Assembly (NCBI GenBank): GCA_016187925.1
Contig: JACPIS010000040.1
Coordinates: 1-37,241 of the forward strand
Direction: 5' to 3'
DNA: 37,241 bases
Source: Opitutia bacterium
GTDB taxonomy: Bacteria; Verrucomicrobiota; Verrucomicrobiia; Opitutales; Opitutaceae
Under the pieces are notes generated by a model. The model was not told the DNA's origin, searched no databases, and saw only the letters and a list, made by a program, of their open reading frames with translations. This document shows, in pieces, positions 20,402 through 28,658 of this stretch; positions within the stretch are counted from its first letter, which is position 1; each line of letters starts with the position of its first letter. A program made the translations under genes and the position numbers.

Positions 20402-20423
20402 TAGTTAATTGCGCATGCAACTA
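20402..20423. promoter_or_regulatory. Palindromic operator upstream of VOC gene
   Basis: TAGTT-N3-TGCGCA-N3-AACTA forms a symmetrical 22-bp site, with both outer arms and the centre perfectly paired. It lies 40 bases upstream of the VOC start at 20463. The form resembles MarR/OhrR-type operators (TAGTTGC...GCAACTA). No regulator gene is next to it. Confidence 0.6.
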
Positions 20424-20462
20424 TTTCGTTGCCGCATTTCTTTTCCTGCCTAGGATGCGGGC

Positions 20463-20966
20463 ATGTCCGCCTCTTCCCTTCCGCCCATCGACGCCGGTGT
20501 CCGCATCGGCCACGTCCACCTGAAGGTCGCCGATCTGCCGCGCGCGCTCGACTTCTACTGTGGCGTGCTGGGTTTCCAGCTCATGCAGCGCTACGGCACG
20601 CAGGCGGCGTTCATTTCCGCCGGCGGCTATCATCATCACCTCGGCCTCAATACCTGGGAATCGCACGGCGGCCCGCCGCCGCCGCCGGGCACGACCGGAC
20701 TCTACCACACCGCCATCCTCTACCCGACGCGCCGGGCGTTGGCGGATGCGTTGCGCCGGCTCGTCGCGGCAGGCATTCCGCTCGATGGCGCTTCCGACCA
20801 CGGCGTCAGCGAGGCGCTCTATCTGCGCGATCCCGATCAAAACGGTGTCGAACTCTACCGCGACCGGCCCGAGGCCGAGTGGCCGCGCACGCCCGGGGGC
20901 GGACTGGCCATGGTCACGCGACCGCTCGATCTCGCGGGTTTGCTCGCAGAGTTGCGGACGAGCTAG
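20463..20966 (+). CDS. VOC/glyoxalase-superfamily protein, catechol-dioxygenase-like
   Basis: A 167-residue protein of the vicinal-oxygen-chelate fold. Residues 13-40 (VRIGHVHLKVADLPRALDFYCGVLGF) are the classic first beta-alpha-beta motif with the likely metal His17/His19. GGYHHHLGLNTW (about 54-65) resembles the CatE-like extradiol dioxygenase group, and the second module carries GLYHTAILYP, then LRDPDQNGVELYRDRP with the Glu ligand. It may bind a divalent metal and act on a catechol or quinone-like compound; this is inference. A palindromic operator lies upstream. Its 3' end overlaps the convergent DHFR-like gene by 53 bp. Confidence 0.85.
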   Translation: MSASSLPPIDAGVRIGHVHLKVADLPRALDFYCGVLGFQLMQRYGTQAAFISAGGYHHHLGLNTWESHGGPPPPPGTTGLYHTAILYPTRRALADALRRLVAAGIPLDGASDHGVSEALYLRDPDQNGVELYRDRPEAEWPRTPGGGLAMVTRPLDLAGLLAELRTS

Positions 20967-21486
20967 TCTGCACGTCGTAGCGGAGCTGCACCAAGCCGTC
21001 GGCAAACGCCTGGCTCTCGCGCAACACCAGCCGGGCGCCGGCGCGTTGCGGCAGAAAAAGCGACAGGCCCTCGCCCAGCAGTGTCGGGATGACGGTGAGA
21101 ACGATCTCGTCGACCAGTCCCGCTTCGAAAAACGCGTGCGCGCTCTCGCCGCCGCCCATCAGCCAGATGTCGCGGCCGGGCTGGCGTTTGATGCGGCGCA
21201 GCAGCGTAGCAATGTTGCCACCGACGAACTCGGCCTGCACGTCGCGCTGGCCGGCCCAGCGGCGGCTGAGCACGTAGCATTTCCGCTCGCCGTAGGGCCA
21301 CGCGCCGAAGGTGAGCATCTGCTCGTAGGTCTTGCGGCCGATGATGAGCGCGTCGATCCGTTCGAGGAACTTCGCGTAGCCGTAGTCCTCCTTGGCGCTG
21401 GGGGTCGGCAGCCAGTCGACGGAGCCGTCGCGGCGGGCGATGTAACCGTCGAGACTGGACGCCACGTAATAGACGAGTTTGCGCAT
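20914..21486 (-). CDS. Dihydrofolate reductase/RibD-like family protein
   Basis: A 190-residue protein of the RibD C-terminal/DHFR-like family. The N-terminus MRKLVYYVASSLDGYIAR, then DALIIGRKTYEQML, WPYGERKCYVLSRR, and the NADPH-site IWLMGGGESAHAFFEAGLVDEIVLTVIPTLLGEGLSLF are the hallmarks of YyaP/YwjB-type reductases. The true substrate is unknown; a folate or pterin role should not be assumed. The ATG at 21486 begins exactly at the conserved strand. It is the last gene of a closely packed minus-strand run, 5 bp after the rhodanese-like gene. The last 53 bp overlap the VOC gene on the other strand. Confidence 0.88.
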   Translation of the reverse strand: MRKLVYYVASSLDGYIARRDGSVDWLPTPSAKEDYGYAKFLERIDALIIGRKTYEQMLTFGAWPYGERKCYVLSRRWAGQRDVQAEFVGGNIATLLRRIKRQPGRDIWLMGGGESAHAFFEAGLVDEIVLTVIPTLLGEGLSLFLPQRAGARLVLRESQAFADGLVQLRYDVQTSSSATLRANPRDRAVA

Positions 21487-21491
21487 AAAAT

Positions 21492-21875
21492 TCAGGAGCG
21501 GACAGCCACGCGTTTCGGGCGGACGTGTTCGACCGGCCAGCCTTCGTCTTCCCAACCGGCGAGGCCCGCGGACATGAGATGGACGTTGGTGTAGCCCAGG
21601 GAACGGGCGCGCTGCGCGGCGAAGGCCGCGGCGCTGCACGATTCGTCCGTGCCATAGAACACCACCATCGCGTCCGCCGCCGCCGGCAGCTCGGCCGAGC
21701 GGAAGCAAGCCGGGTCGAGGTTGGTCGCGCCGGGGATATGCCCGCGCGTCCACTCCTGGGGCGGGTTGCAATCGTACACCCGCACTCCGCCCGTGCGGAG
21801 GCGGCTGGCGACCTCCGCCACGGACACAGCCGGCACCGGCGAACTGTCGGAGAAGGTTTTCATCAAAGCGATCAT
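21492..21875 (-). CDS. Rhodanese-like domain protein with altered active-site loop
   Basis: A 127-residue single rhodanese domain, probably cytoplasmic. The fold is recognised by VSVAEVASRL, VRVYDCNPPQEWTRGHIPGATNLDP (about 32-55), the loop VVFYGTDESCSAAAFAAQRA (71-90) and LGYTNVHLMSAGLAGWEDEGWPVE. In active rhodaneses the loop usually begins with the catalytic Cys right after the FY/VY strand. Here that position is Gly75 and the only Cys in the loop is Cys80. It may therefore be inactive as a sulfurtransferase, or use the displaced Cys. It lies 13 bp after the SRPBCC gene and 5 bp before the DHFR-like gene. Confidence 0.82.
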   Translation of the reverse strand: MIALMKTFSDSSPVPAVSVAEVASRLRTGGVRVYDCNPPQEWTRGHIPGATNLDPACFRSAELPAAADAMVVFYGTDESCSAAAFAAQRARSLGYTNVHLMSAGLAGWEDEGWPVEHVRPKRVAVRS

Positions 21876-21888
21876 GGCGGCGCGGTGT

Positions 21889-22335
21889 TCAGTTGGCCCC
21901 GTGGCCGGCGAGATCGGTTTCGACCGCGCCGGTGTGCGGCCGGTCTCCGCCGAAGCGCTGCACCAGGCCGCGGGTCTCGTCGACCAGGTCCAGGTAGCGC
22001 CGCTCGTAGCGCTCGTCGCTCATTTCCGGCGGCTGCACGAGCGTGAGGCTGACCAGCGTCCGCTCCGCCGGCAGCGCGAGCACGCGGATCGGCAGCAGGC
22101 CCATGCCGTCGGCCGACACGCCGGCCAGCACGTCGATGACGCCTGTCGCGGGATCGACCTCGGTGGCGACCATCAGCTCGCCCTGCGAGGTAAGCGCCCA
22201 CCAGCGGCCGCGTTGCAGGTAGACCCGCTCGCAGTAGGCGTGAGCCCACTTGGGCAGGTTTTCGACGTCGGCCAGGAAGTTGAACACGGTGTCGCGCGGC
22301 GCGCCCACGATCAGATTAACGGTGCGGACATGCAT
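21889..22335 (-). CDS. SRPBCC (START/Bet v 1-like) domain protein
   Basis: A 148-residue protein. The start MHVRTVNLIVGAPRDTVFNFLADVENLPKWAHAY has the typical SRPBCC beginning: a strand, then APRDTVFxFLAD, then the conserved LPKWA. Mid-protein strands (RWWALTSQGELMVATEVDP, VIDVLAG) and the closing long helix (ERYERRYLDLVDETRGLVQRFGG) complete the fold. These proteins bind hydrophobic ligands or act as cyclases and polyketide-like enzymes; the ligand here is unknown. The ATG at 22335 is chosen over longer in-frame extensions that would overlap the upstream VOC gene. The gene belongs to the minus-strand detoxification-like run. Confidence 0.82.
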   Translation of the reverse strand: MHVRTVNLIVGAPRDTVFNFLADVENLPKWAHAYCERVYLQRGRWWALTSQGELMVATEVDPATGVIDVLAGVSADGMGLLPIRVLALPAERTLVSLTLVQPPEMSDERYERRYLDLVDETRGLVQRFGGDRPHTGAVETDLAGHGAN

Positions 22336-22405
22336 GTTAATAAGACGAATGAGTGGGCGGGTTTGAGACAGGTTGCGCGACTTTTTCGACAAAAGGCGCC
22401 AAACG

Positions 22406-22804
22406 TCAGGCAGACTTGCGAAAGTGGATGGTGATGGCGTTGCCATCCGGATCCCGCACGCTGGCCATCCGGCAGGAGGGGAAATCGTGGAGGTCGCCCA
22501 CGAAGGTCACGTTGTGGGCCCGCAGGTGCGCGACAGTCGCGTCGAAATCCTCCACGTCGAGGGCGACCATCGGGCCGTTGCTGGACGGTTTCCACTTGTC
22601 CGTGCCGACGCTGGCGATCGCCAGTGTGCCGGCGCCGATGTCGTATTCGATCCACGCCTGGCCGTCGGTTTCACCGAAGACGAGGGAGGGTTTCAGCCCG
22701 AGCACGCCCTCGTAGAAGGCGCGGGCGCGGGCGACGTTGGTGACCGGATAACCGGCGAAGGCGATGCTTGAGATACGCACAGGAGAAGCGGGGGTCGTGC
22801 TCAT
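22406..22804 (-). CDS. VOC/glyoxalase-superfamily protein
   Basis: A 132-residue, one-domain VOC protein. Its first module is ISSIAFAGYPVTNVARARAFYEGVLGLKPSL; the second is MVALDVEDFDATVAHLRAHNV and closes with MASVRDPDGNAITIHFRKSA. Likely metal/ligand positions include Glu49 in AWIEYDI. It may be a glyoxalase or bleomycin-resistance-like protein. The start at 22804 is chosen because a palindromic operator lies directly upstream and a longer in-frame start at 22837 would include the operator in the coding sequence. It lies downstream of the WYL regulator gene. Confidence 0.85.
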   Translation of the reverse strand: MSTTPASPVRISSIAFAGYPVTNVARARAFYEGVLGLKPSLVFGETDGQAWIEYDIGAGTLAIASVGTDKWKPSSNGPMVALDVEDFDATVAHLRAHNVTFVGDLHDFPSCRMASVRDPDGNAITIHFRKSA

Positions 22805-22827
22805 GCCCGCGACTCTATCACCCGGCA

Positions 22828-22845
22828 CTGACAGCATTATGTCAG
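22828..22845. promoter_or_regulatory. Palindromic operator between WYL gene and VOC gene
   Basis: CTGACA-GCATTA-TGTCAG is a perfect 6-bp inverted repeat with 6-bp spacer, 24 bases upstream of the VOC start at 22804 and 38 bases past the end of the WYL regulator gene. It is the natural candidate for the WYL regulator's binding site; binding itself is inferred. Confidence 0.6.
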
Positions 22846-22882
22846 GAGAGTTGGCCGGGCCGTGGGCCGGCCCTTCCGCGCC

Positions 22883-23872
22883 TCAGTCCACCCCGGCCGG
22901 CAGTGCGAGCCGGCGATCTTTTTTTGCGTAGCGCCGCGCGGTCTGCTCCGCCGCCGACGCCACCAACTCGCGCAGCTTCGCCGGCCCCAGCGCCTCGGCG
23001 TGTTCGCCGAAGGAGAGCAGCCACTGCGCCATCCATTCGAGCGACCAGGCGTAGAGCGAGTACACGCCGCCGTCGTCCCGCGCCGACTCCTCGATCAAGG
23101 TCGCATAACTCTCGCGGCGCGCCCGCTCCAGCACGCAGCGCCGGAACCAGACGCGCACGGGCAGCGTCTCCTCCCGGCGGGTGAATGCGCGCATGTGTTC
23201 CGCCAGGGAGAATTCCGGCCGCGGGGCGAACACCATCGGCGCCAGTTCGAGCCGGCGGATGCGGTCGACGCGGAAGTGCCGGTAATCCTTCCGCAGCCGG
23301 CACCACGCCACCAGATACCAGCGCCCGCCGTAGAACACCACGCCGAGCGGCTCGACGTCGCGCTGTGTCTCCGCCTCCTGGCCGCGGCCGCGGTAGGTCA
23401 GGCGCAGCACGCGCCGCAGCACGACGCCCTGTTGCACCGGCATCAACCAGCGCTGGTCGGCGGCCTCCGGATCGGCGCCGCCCTGGCGGCCGTAGACGAT
23501 CGTGTTCTCCACCAGCCGCGCCACGTGGTCCTGCCGGTCGCGCGGCAGCACGGCGCGGAGCTTGTCGAGCGCCGAGGCCATCGGGGCGTGCAGCGAGGCG
23601 TCGGTGAATTGTTTCACCAGCTCGCCACCGACGAACAGCGACGAGGCCTCCTCCGCCGTGAACATGACGGGCGGCAGCTGGTAGCCCTTGAGCAGCGAGT
23701 AGCCCACGCCCGCTTCGCCGGCGATCGGCACGCCCGCCTCGCCGAGCGCGGCGATGTCGCGGTAGATCGTGCGGATGTTCACCTCGAAGTGCGCCGCCAG
23801 CTCCTCGGCGCGCACGACCCGCCGCCCCTGCAGGTGCAGCACCATCGCGACGAGCCGGTCGGTCCGATTCAT
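22883..23872 (-). CDS. WYL-domain transcriptional regulator (YafY type)
   Basis: A 329-residue regulator. Residues 1-65 are a DeoR/HTH_11-type winged helix: MNRTDRLVAMVLHLQGRRVV, then RAEELAAHFEVNIRTIYRDIAALGEAGVPI and GYSLLKGYQLPP. The WYL domain is at about residues 145-225: RRVLRLTYRGRGQEAETQRDVEPLGVVFYGGRWYLVAWCRLRKDYRHFRVDRI. A C-terminal WCX-like segment follows (about 240-329). WYL regulators sense nucleic acid or small ligands and often control VOC or detoxification genes. The ATG at 23872 begins at the conserved NRTDRL. It heads the minus-strand run and is followed by an operator and a VOC gene. Confidence 0.92.
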   Translation of the reverse strand: MNRTDRLVAMVLHLQGRRVVRAEELAAHFEVNIRTIYRDIAALGEAGVPIAGEAGVGYSLLKGYQLPPVMFTAEEASSLFVGGELVKQFTDASLHAPMASALDKLRAVLPRDRQDHVARLVENTIVYGRQGGADPEAADQRWLMPVQQGVVLRRVLRLTYRGRGQEAETQRDVEPLGVVFYGGRWYLVAWCRLRKDYRHFRVDRIRRLELAPMVFAPRPEFSLAEHMRAFTRREETLPVRVWFRRCVLERARRESYATLIEESARDDGGVYSLYAWSLEWMAQWLLSFGEHAEALGPAKLRELVASAAEQTARRYAKKDRRLALPAGVD

Positions 23873-24056
23873 AAGCGCGGCAGCGTGGCAGCGCGCGCGC
23901 GGATTGTCGCGGATATTTTCAAATCTGGGGGATTTTCCCGCGGCCAAAAGCTCCGCTGCCCATCGGCATCAGTCCGCTTCACAACCGCAGACCCGGCGGG
24001 CTTTGGATTGCGCCGCCCACGGGGCACGGTAGCTTGGCCTTTCCCGAGGAAATATC

Positions 24057-24806
24057 GTGAACTCCGCCGCTTCCGCTCCCACCGGTGCCCCGCCCGCCCA
24101 CGCCGACCGCGTCTTCACCGTCCGCGGCCTCACCAAGGTCTACGGCGAAGGCGCCACGCAGGTCCGCGCGTTGGCGGGCGTCGATCTCGATCTCTCCGCG
24201 GGCGAACTCGTCGTGCTCCTCGGCCCCTCCGGCAGCGGCAAGACCACCTTGCTCAACCAGCTCGGCGGCCTCGACATCCCGACCGCCGGCGAACTCCGTT
24301 ACCGCGACACCGACCTCACCCACGCCACCGAGGAACAGCTCACGCACTACCGGCGCGAGTCCGTCGGCTTCATCTTCCAGTTCTACAACCTCATCCCGAG
24401 CCTCACCGCACGCGAGAACGTCGGCCTCATCACCGAGATCGCCAGCCATCCGCTCGCCCCCGAGGCCGCGCTGGAGCTGGTGGGGCTCGGCGCCCGCCTC
24501 GACCATTTTCCGGCGCAGCTCTCCGGCGGCGAGCAACAGCGTGTCGCCATCGCGCGCGCCATCGCCAAGCGCCCCGAGGTGCTCCTGTGCGACGAACCCA
24601 CCGGCGCGCTCGACGTGAAGACCGGCATCGTCGTCCTCGATGCACTCGAGCGCGCCAACCGCGAGCTCGGCACCCTCACCGTCATCATCACCCACAACGC
24701 CGTTATGGCCGAGATGGCCGACCGCGTCATCCACTTATCCGACGGCCGTGTGCAATCGGAGCACCGCAACGCGCGCCGCGCCGCGCCGTCGACGTTGCGC
24801 TGGTGA
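24057..24806 (+). CDS. ABC exporter ATPase, LolD/MacB type
   Basis: A 249-residue ATPase subunit. Walker [10 protein letters not shown] is at residues 56-64, the Q-loop [11 protein letters not shown] at about 108-118, signature LSGGEQQR at 155-162, Walker [12 protein letters not shown] at 176-186, and switch His in IITHN. The start is the GTG at 24057, with GAGGA at 24046-24050 as a well-spaced Shine-Dalgarno, better than any nearby ATG. It is the first gene of a tripartite exporter, followed by an FtsX-type permease and a fusion protein. Divergent from the WYL regulator gene across a 184-bp gap, so the regulator could also affect this operon; no matching palindrome is visible there. Confidence 0.95.
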   Translation: MNSAASAPTGAPPAHADRVFTVRGLTKVYGEGATQVRALAGVDLDLSAGELVVLLGPSGSGKTTLLNQLGGLDIPTAGELRYRDTDLTHATEEQLTHYRRESVGFIFQFYNLIPSLTARENVGLITEIASHPLAPEAALELVGLGARLDHFPAQLSGGEQQRVAIARAIAKRPEVLLCDEPTGALDVKTGIVVLDALERANRELGTLTVIITHNAVMAEMADRVIHLSDGRVQSEHRNARRAAPSTLRW

Positions 24807-24837
24807 CGCGTGCGAAGCGCGCAAATCCCAAAATGAA

Positions 24838-24926
24838 AAACCCCAGGATCCAAAGCCCGCATCGCCTCCCCGGCCGCGCCAGCCCGTCGCGGACCTTGGC
24901 GTTTGGACCTTTGGCTATGGAGGTTT
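24838..24926. repeat. Imperfect inverted repeat over the permease ribosome-binding site
   Basis: The 127-bp gap between the ATPase and permease genes contains two 18-bp arms, 24838-24855 and 24909-24926, that pair at about 13 of 18 positions; a GC-rich loop of 53 bases lies between. The downstream arm contains the permease Shine-Dalgarno GGAGG (24919-24923). Next to it GGACCTTGG and GGACCTTTGG are near-direct repeats (about 24891-24914). The AT-rich, A/C-then-G/T pattern resembles dispersed extragenic repeats I recall from Verrucomicrobia, but this was not checked. Confidence 0.5.
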
Positions 24927-24933
24927 TCCCGCC

Positions 24934-27300
24934 GTGATTTCCCACCTCGACCGCAAGCTGCTCCGCGACCTCCGCCGCCTCAAGGGCCAGGCCGCCGCGG
25001 TCTCGCTGGTCATGGCCTGCGGCCTCGCGATGCTCATCATGGCGCGCAGCCTCATCGCCTCGCTCGACGGCACGCGCGCCGCCTACTACCAGGCCAACCG
25101 CTTCGCCGAGGTGTTCGCCCCGCTCAAGCGCGCCCCCAACCATCTCGCCGCCCGCATCGCCGCGCTGCCCGGCGTGGCGGGCGTGCAGACCGACATCGCC
25201 GCGCCGGTCACGCTCGATCTGCCCGGACTCGACGAGCCGGCGAGCGGCATGGTGCGCTCGCTGCCCGATTACGGCGAACCGGAACTGAACCGCCTGTTCC
25301 TGCGCCGCGGCCGCTGGCTCGCACCCGGCTCGCGCGGCGAGGTGCTCGTGGGCGAGGCTTTCGCCAACGCCAACCAGCTCAACCCCGGCGACACGCTCAC
25401 GATGCTGCTCTACGGCCGGCGCCAGACGTTCCGCATCGCGGGCATCGTGCTGTCGCCGGAATACATCTTCGAGTCGCGCCCCGGCGCCGCGCTGCCGGAC
25501 AACCGCACCTACGGCATCTTCTGGATGCCGTACAAGGAGGCCGCCACGGCGTTCAGCCTCTACGGCGCGTTCAACCACGTGTCGCTCGTCCTCGCTCCGG
25601 GTGCCGAACCGGCGCCGGTCATCGCCGCGCTCGACGTACTGCTGCGCCCCTACGGCGGCCTGGGCGCCTACGACCGCAAGGATCATCCGTCGCACATCCG
25701 CGTCTCCGACGAGATCCGCGTGCTGCAGATCCTGTCCGTCGGTTTCCCGACGATCTTTCTCACCGTGGCGGCGTTCATGACCAATGCCGTGCTCACGCGC
25801 CTGCTCGCCCTGCAACGCGAGCAGATCGCCATCCTCAAGGCGTTCGGCTTTTCCAACCGCCAGATCGTGGTCCATTACCTGAAGTTCGCCGCCGTCATGG
25901 TCGTGGGCGGTACGCTCGCCGGCGCGACGGGCGGCATCGTGCTCGGCGTGAAGCTGGTGAAAATGTACGAGCTGTTCTTCCGGTTTCCCGACCTGCGGTT
26001 CGCGCTCGACCGGAGCGCCGTGGCCATCGCACTGACCGTGGGCCTCGGCGCCGTGGTGACGGGCGTGTTCGGCGCCGTGCGCAAGGCCGCGCACCTGCCG
26101 CCCGCCGAGGCGATGCGCCCCGAGCCGCCCGCGCACTACCGCCGGTCGCTCATCGAGCGCACGGGCGCCGGCCGGCTGTTTTCCCACTCGTTCCGCATCG
26201 CCGTGCGCAACATCGAGCGGCGCCCCGTGCAGGCGCTCTTCACCGTCGCCGGCCTCGCCCTCGGCACCGCGCTGCTCATCCTGCCCAACACCTTCAAGGC
26301 CGGCATCGCCGACGTGCTCGATTTCCAGTGGGACGTCGTGCAGCGGCAGGACCTCAACCTCAGCCTCGTCGAGCCGTCCGCGTTCCGCATCATCCACGAG
26401 CTCGAACGCCTGCCCGGCGTCATCCACGTCGAGCCGCAGCGCGCCGCCTCCGTGCGCATCAGCTTCCACGGCGCCGGCCGCCAGATCGGCTTGCGCAGCC
26501 TCGACGCCGGCGCGGCGCATGGCCGCGCCATCGATGCCGCGGGCCGCGAAATCGTCCCGCCGCCCGAAGGCCTCATCCTCTCCGCCAAGCTCGCGCAGGT
26601 GCTCGGCGCCCGGCCCGGCGACCAACTGGTGCTCGAGGCGCTCGAGGGGAAACGCCCCGTCGCCACCGTGCCGCTGGTCGGCCTCGCGGAGGATTTCACC
26701 GGCATCACGGCCTACATGGAGCGCGCCGCGCTCAACCGCTTCCTTGGCGAGGGCGATGTCGTCACCGGCGCCAGCATCTCGCTCGACGCGGCGCGCCGGG
26801 CGGACTTCCTGCGCGCGCTCAAGGGCATCCCGCACGTCGGCACGGTGGCGATCAAGGATTCCATGCGGGAGAGTTTCCGCGCCACCACCGCGCAGAGCAT
26901 GGGCATGATCCAGACGATCTACCTGACGTTTGCCGTCATCGTCGCCTTCGGCGTCATCTACAACAACGCCCGCATCTCGCTGGCCGAGCGGGCGCGCGAG
27001 CTGGCCACGCTGCGCGTCATCGGTCTCACGCAGCGCGAGGTCGGCGCCGTGCTCGTGATCGAGCTGACCCTCTTGGCGGCCGTCGCCCTGCCGCTCGGTC
27101 TCGTGCTCGGCACGGGCTTCGCCACCCTCATCGTCCACTCGGTCAACACCGAGACCGTGCGCCTGCCGCTCGTCTTCACCTCCTACACCTACACGTTCGC
27201 CGTGCTCGTCGTGTCCCTCGCGTCGGCCTTGTCGGCAGTCGTGGTCTTGCGCAAGCTGAAGCAGCTCGACCTCATCGGCGCCCTGAAGGCCCCCGAATAA
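24934..27300 (+). CDS. ABC transporter permease with two FtsX domains
   Basis: A 788-residue inner-membrane protein. An N-terminal helix at about residues 16-40 is followed by a periplasmic domain (to about 260), the first FtsX domain ([49 protein letters not shown], about 270-400), a central helix near 440, a second periplasmic domain and the final FtsX domain (about 650-785, with [23 protein letters not shown]). The GTG at 24934 is chosen for its GGAGG at 24919-24923 and because the protein starts [20 protein letters not shown], as expected for an N-terminal cytoplasmic tail. Longer in-frame starts would overlap the ATPase gene. The fusion-protein gene follows after 7 bp. Confidence 0.92.
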   Translation: MISHLDRKLLRDLRRLKGQAAAVSLVMACGLAMLIMARSLIASLDGTRAAYYQANRFAEVFAPLKRAPNHLAARIAALPGVAGVQTDIAAPVTLDLPGLDEPASGMVRSLPDYGEPELNRLFLRRGRWLAPGSRGEVLVGEAFANANQLNPGDTLTMLLYGRRQTFRIAGIVLSPEYIFESRPGAALPDNRTYGIFWMPYKEAATAFSLYGAFNHVSLVLAPGAEPAPVIAALDVLLRPYGGLGAYDRKDHPSHIRVSDEIRVLQILSVGFPTIFLTVAAFMTNAVLTRLLALQREQIAILKAFGFSNRQIVVHYLKFAAVMVVGGTLAGATGGIVLGVKLVKMYELFFRFPDLRFALDRSAVAIALTVGLGAVVTGVFGAVRKAAHLPPAEAMRPEPPAHYRRSLIERTGAGRLFSHSFRIAVRNIERRPVQALFTVAGLALGTALLILPNTFKAGIADVLDFQWDVVQRQDLNLSLVEPSAFRIIHELERLPGVIHVEPQRAASVRISFHGAGRQIGLRSLDAGAAHGRAIDAAGREIVPPPEGLILSAKLAQVLGARPGDQLVLEALEGKRPVATVPLVGLAEDFTGITAYMERAALNRFLGEGDVVTGASISLDAARRADFLRALKGIPHVGTVAIKDSMRESFRATTAQSMGMIQTIYLTFAVIVAFGVIYNNARISLAERARELATLRVIGLTQREVGAVLVIELTLLAAVALPLGLVLGTGFATLIVHSVNTETVRLPLVFTSYTYTFAVLVVSLASALSAVVVLRKLKQLDLIGALKAPE

Positions 27301-27307
27301 TCCTTTC

Positions 27308-28489
27308 ATGAACGCTCCCGCCTCTTCTCCCTCCGCCGGTCGTCGCCCCCGCCGCTGGCTGCCCTACGCCGGCGCTGCCGTGCTCGCCGTGCTGCTGGCC
27401 CTCGGCCTGCGCCCGCAGCCGGCGCGGGTCGAGACCGCCCGCGCCATGCTCGGACCGTTGCGCGCCACCGTCAGCGAGGAGGGCAAGACGCGCATCCGGC
27501 AGCGCTACGTCGTCTCCGCCCCCGTCTCGGGCCAGCTCCGCCGCATCCCCTACAAGCCCGGCGCGGAAGTGATCGCGGGCGAGACGGTCGTCGCCGTCAT
27601 CGACCCGTTGCCGTCCTCGCCGCTCGACGCCCGCAACCGCGCGCTCGCCGGGGCCCGCCGCGACTCCGCCACCACCCTGCTGGAAAAAAGCCGCACGACC
27701 CACGAGCTGGCCAGGAGCGAACTGCGCCGCATCGAGCAGATGTTCGCCCTGAAGACCGTGTCGCCGCAGGACCTTGAGAGTGCGCAGATGCGCGAGACCG
27801 CCGCGGCCCGCGAGGTCGCCGCCGCCGAGGGCGCCCTCCGGCAGGCCGAGGCCGAGCTCGCCGAATCTCCCGCCGCGGTCCCGCCCGCTCCCGTCGAGGT
27901 GAAGGCCCATGTCGGCGGCCGCGTGCTGCACGTTTACCAGGAAAGTTCCCGCGCCGTCATCCAGGGCACGCCGCTGGTCGAGCTCGGCGATCCCACCGAC
28001 CTCGAGGTGGTGATTGAAATGCTCTCCCGCGACGGCGCTGCCATCTCACCGGGCGCGGCGGTCGAATTCGAGCAATGGGGCGGCGCCACGCCGCTCGCGG
28101 GCCGGGTGCGGCTCATCGAACCCGCGGCTTTCACCAAGATCTCCGCCCTCGGGGTCGAGGAGCAGCGCGTCAACGTCGTGGCCGACATCCTCACGCCGGT
28201 CGAGCAGCGCCGCTCGCTGGGCGACAATTTCCGCGTCGAGGCGCGCGTGGTCGGGTGGGCGGGCGAACGCGTGCTCAAGGTGCCCGCCTCGGCGCTTTTC
28301 CGCCGCGGTGACGAGTGGGCCGCCTACGTCGTGCGCGGCGGCCACGCCGTGCTCGTGCCCGTGCGAGCCGGCCGCACGAGCGGTGTCGAGACGCAGGTCA
28401 TCGGCGGCCTGAAGGAAAACGACGAGGTCATCCTCTACCCCGGCGACCGGGTGAAGGACGGCGAGCGCGTCCAGCCGATCAAAGTCTGA
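27308..28489 (+). CDS. Periplasmic membrane-fusion protein (HlyD/RND type)
   Basis: A 393-residue membrane-fusion (adaptor) protein. One N-terminal anchor helix (about 18-34) is followed by the barrel-lipoyl half (VSAPVSGQLRRIPYKPGAEVIAGETVVAVID, about 63-95), a helical hairpin of coiled coil (about 100-185, ALAGARRDSATTLLEKSRTTHELARSEL onward), the second lipoyl half (VKAHVGGRVLHVYQESSRAVIQGTPLVELGDP) and beta-barrel/membrane-proximal parts to the end. It should link the ATPase/permease pair upstream to the outer membrane. No TolC-like gene follows, so an outer-membrane channel must come from elsewhere. The layout ATPase-permease-adaptor matches DevBCA- or MacAB-like exporters with the gene order changed. 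Confidence 0.92.
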   Translation: MNAPASSPSAGRRPRRWLPYAGAAVLAVLLALGLRPQPARVETARAMLGPLRATVSEEGKTRIRQRYVVSAPVSGQLRRIPYKPGAEVIAGETVVAVIDPLPSSPLDARNRALAGARRDSATTLLEKSRTTHELARSELRRIEQMFALKTVSPQDLESAQMRETAAAREVAAAEGALRQAEAELAESPAAVPPAPVEVKAHVGGRVLHVYQESSRAVIQGTPLVELGDPTDLEVVIEMLSRDGAAISPGAAVEFEQWGGATPLAGRVRLIEPAAFTKISALGVEEQRVNVVADILTPVEQRRSLGDNFRVEARVVGWAGERVLKVPASALFRRGDEWAAYVVRGGHAVLVPVRAGRTSGVETQVIGGLKENDEVILYPGDRVKDGERVQPIKV

Positions 28490-28658
28490 GCGACGGCGCG
28501 GTGACGCGCCTTGGAACCTATCCGGATAGCGCTTGCCGATGGGCTGGGCGAACCGCCAAGGCTGACGCACTTGCCGCCATCCGGTGAGCCGCGGCTCGGC
28601 GGGGACGCCTCGCCCTACCCAAACGCATCGCCGCACGCCCTGTTTTTCGGAGGGACTC
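28490..28658. repeat. Intergenic DNA with palindrome, possible dispersed repeat
   Basis: Between the convergent adaptor and pilin-operon ends the sequence holds the 12-bp perfect palindrome GAGCCGCGGCTC (28586-28597). It is followed by GGCGGGGACGCCTCGCC, which can pair as a further short stem. The GC-rich form is like REP-type extragenic units and resembles repeats I recall from Opitutaceae genomes. No gene is supported here. Confidence 0.4.

Noticed and set aside
22315-22341. ATTAAC...GTTAAT inverted repeat around the SRPBCC start codon
   Set aside because: Arms of 6 with a 15-base spacer within coding sequence are weak, and no promoter is seen; kept only as a note.
24727-27309. An 860-codon minus-strand frame antisense to the exporter permease
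   Set aside because: Composition is typical shadow (His/Asp/Glu/Arg-rich) and no domain is visible, while the plus-strand permease is certain.
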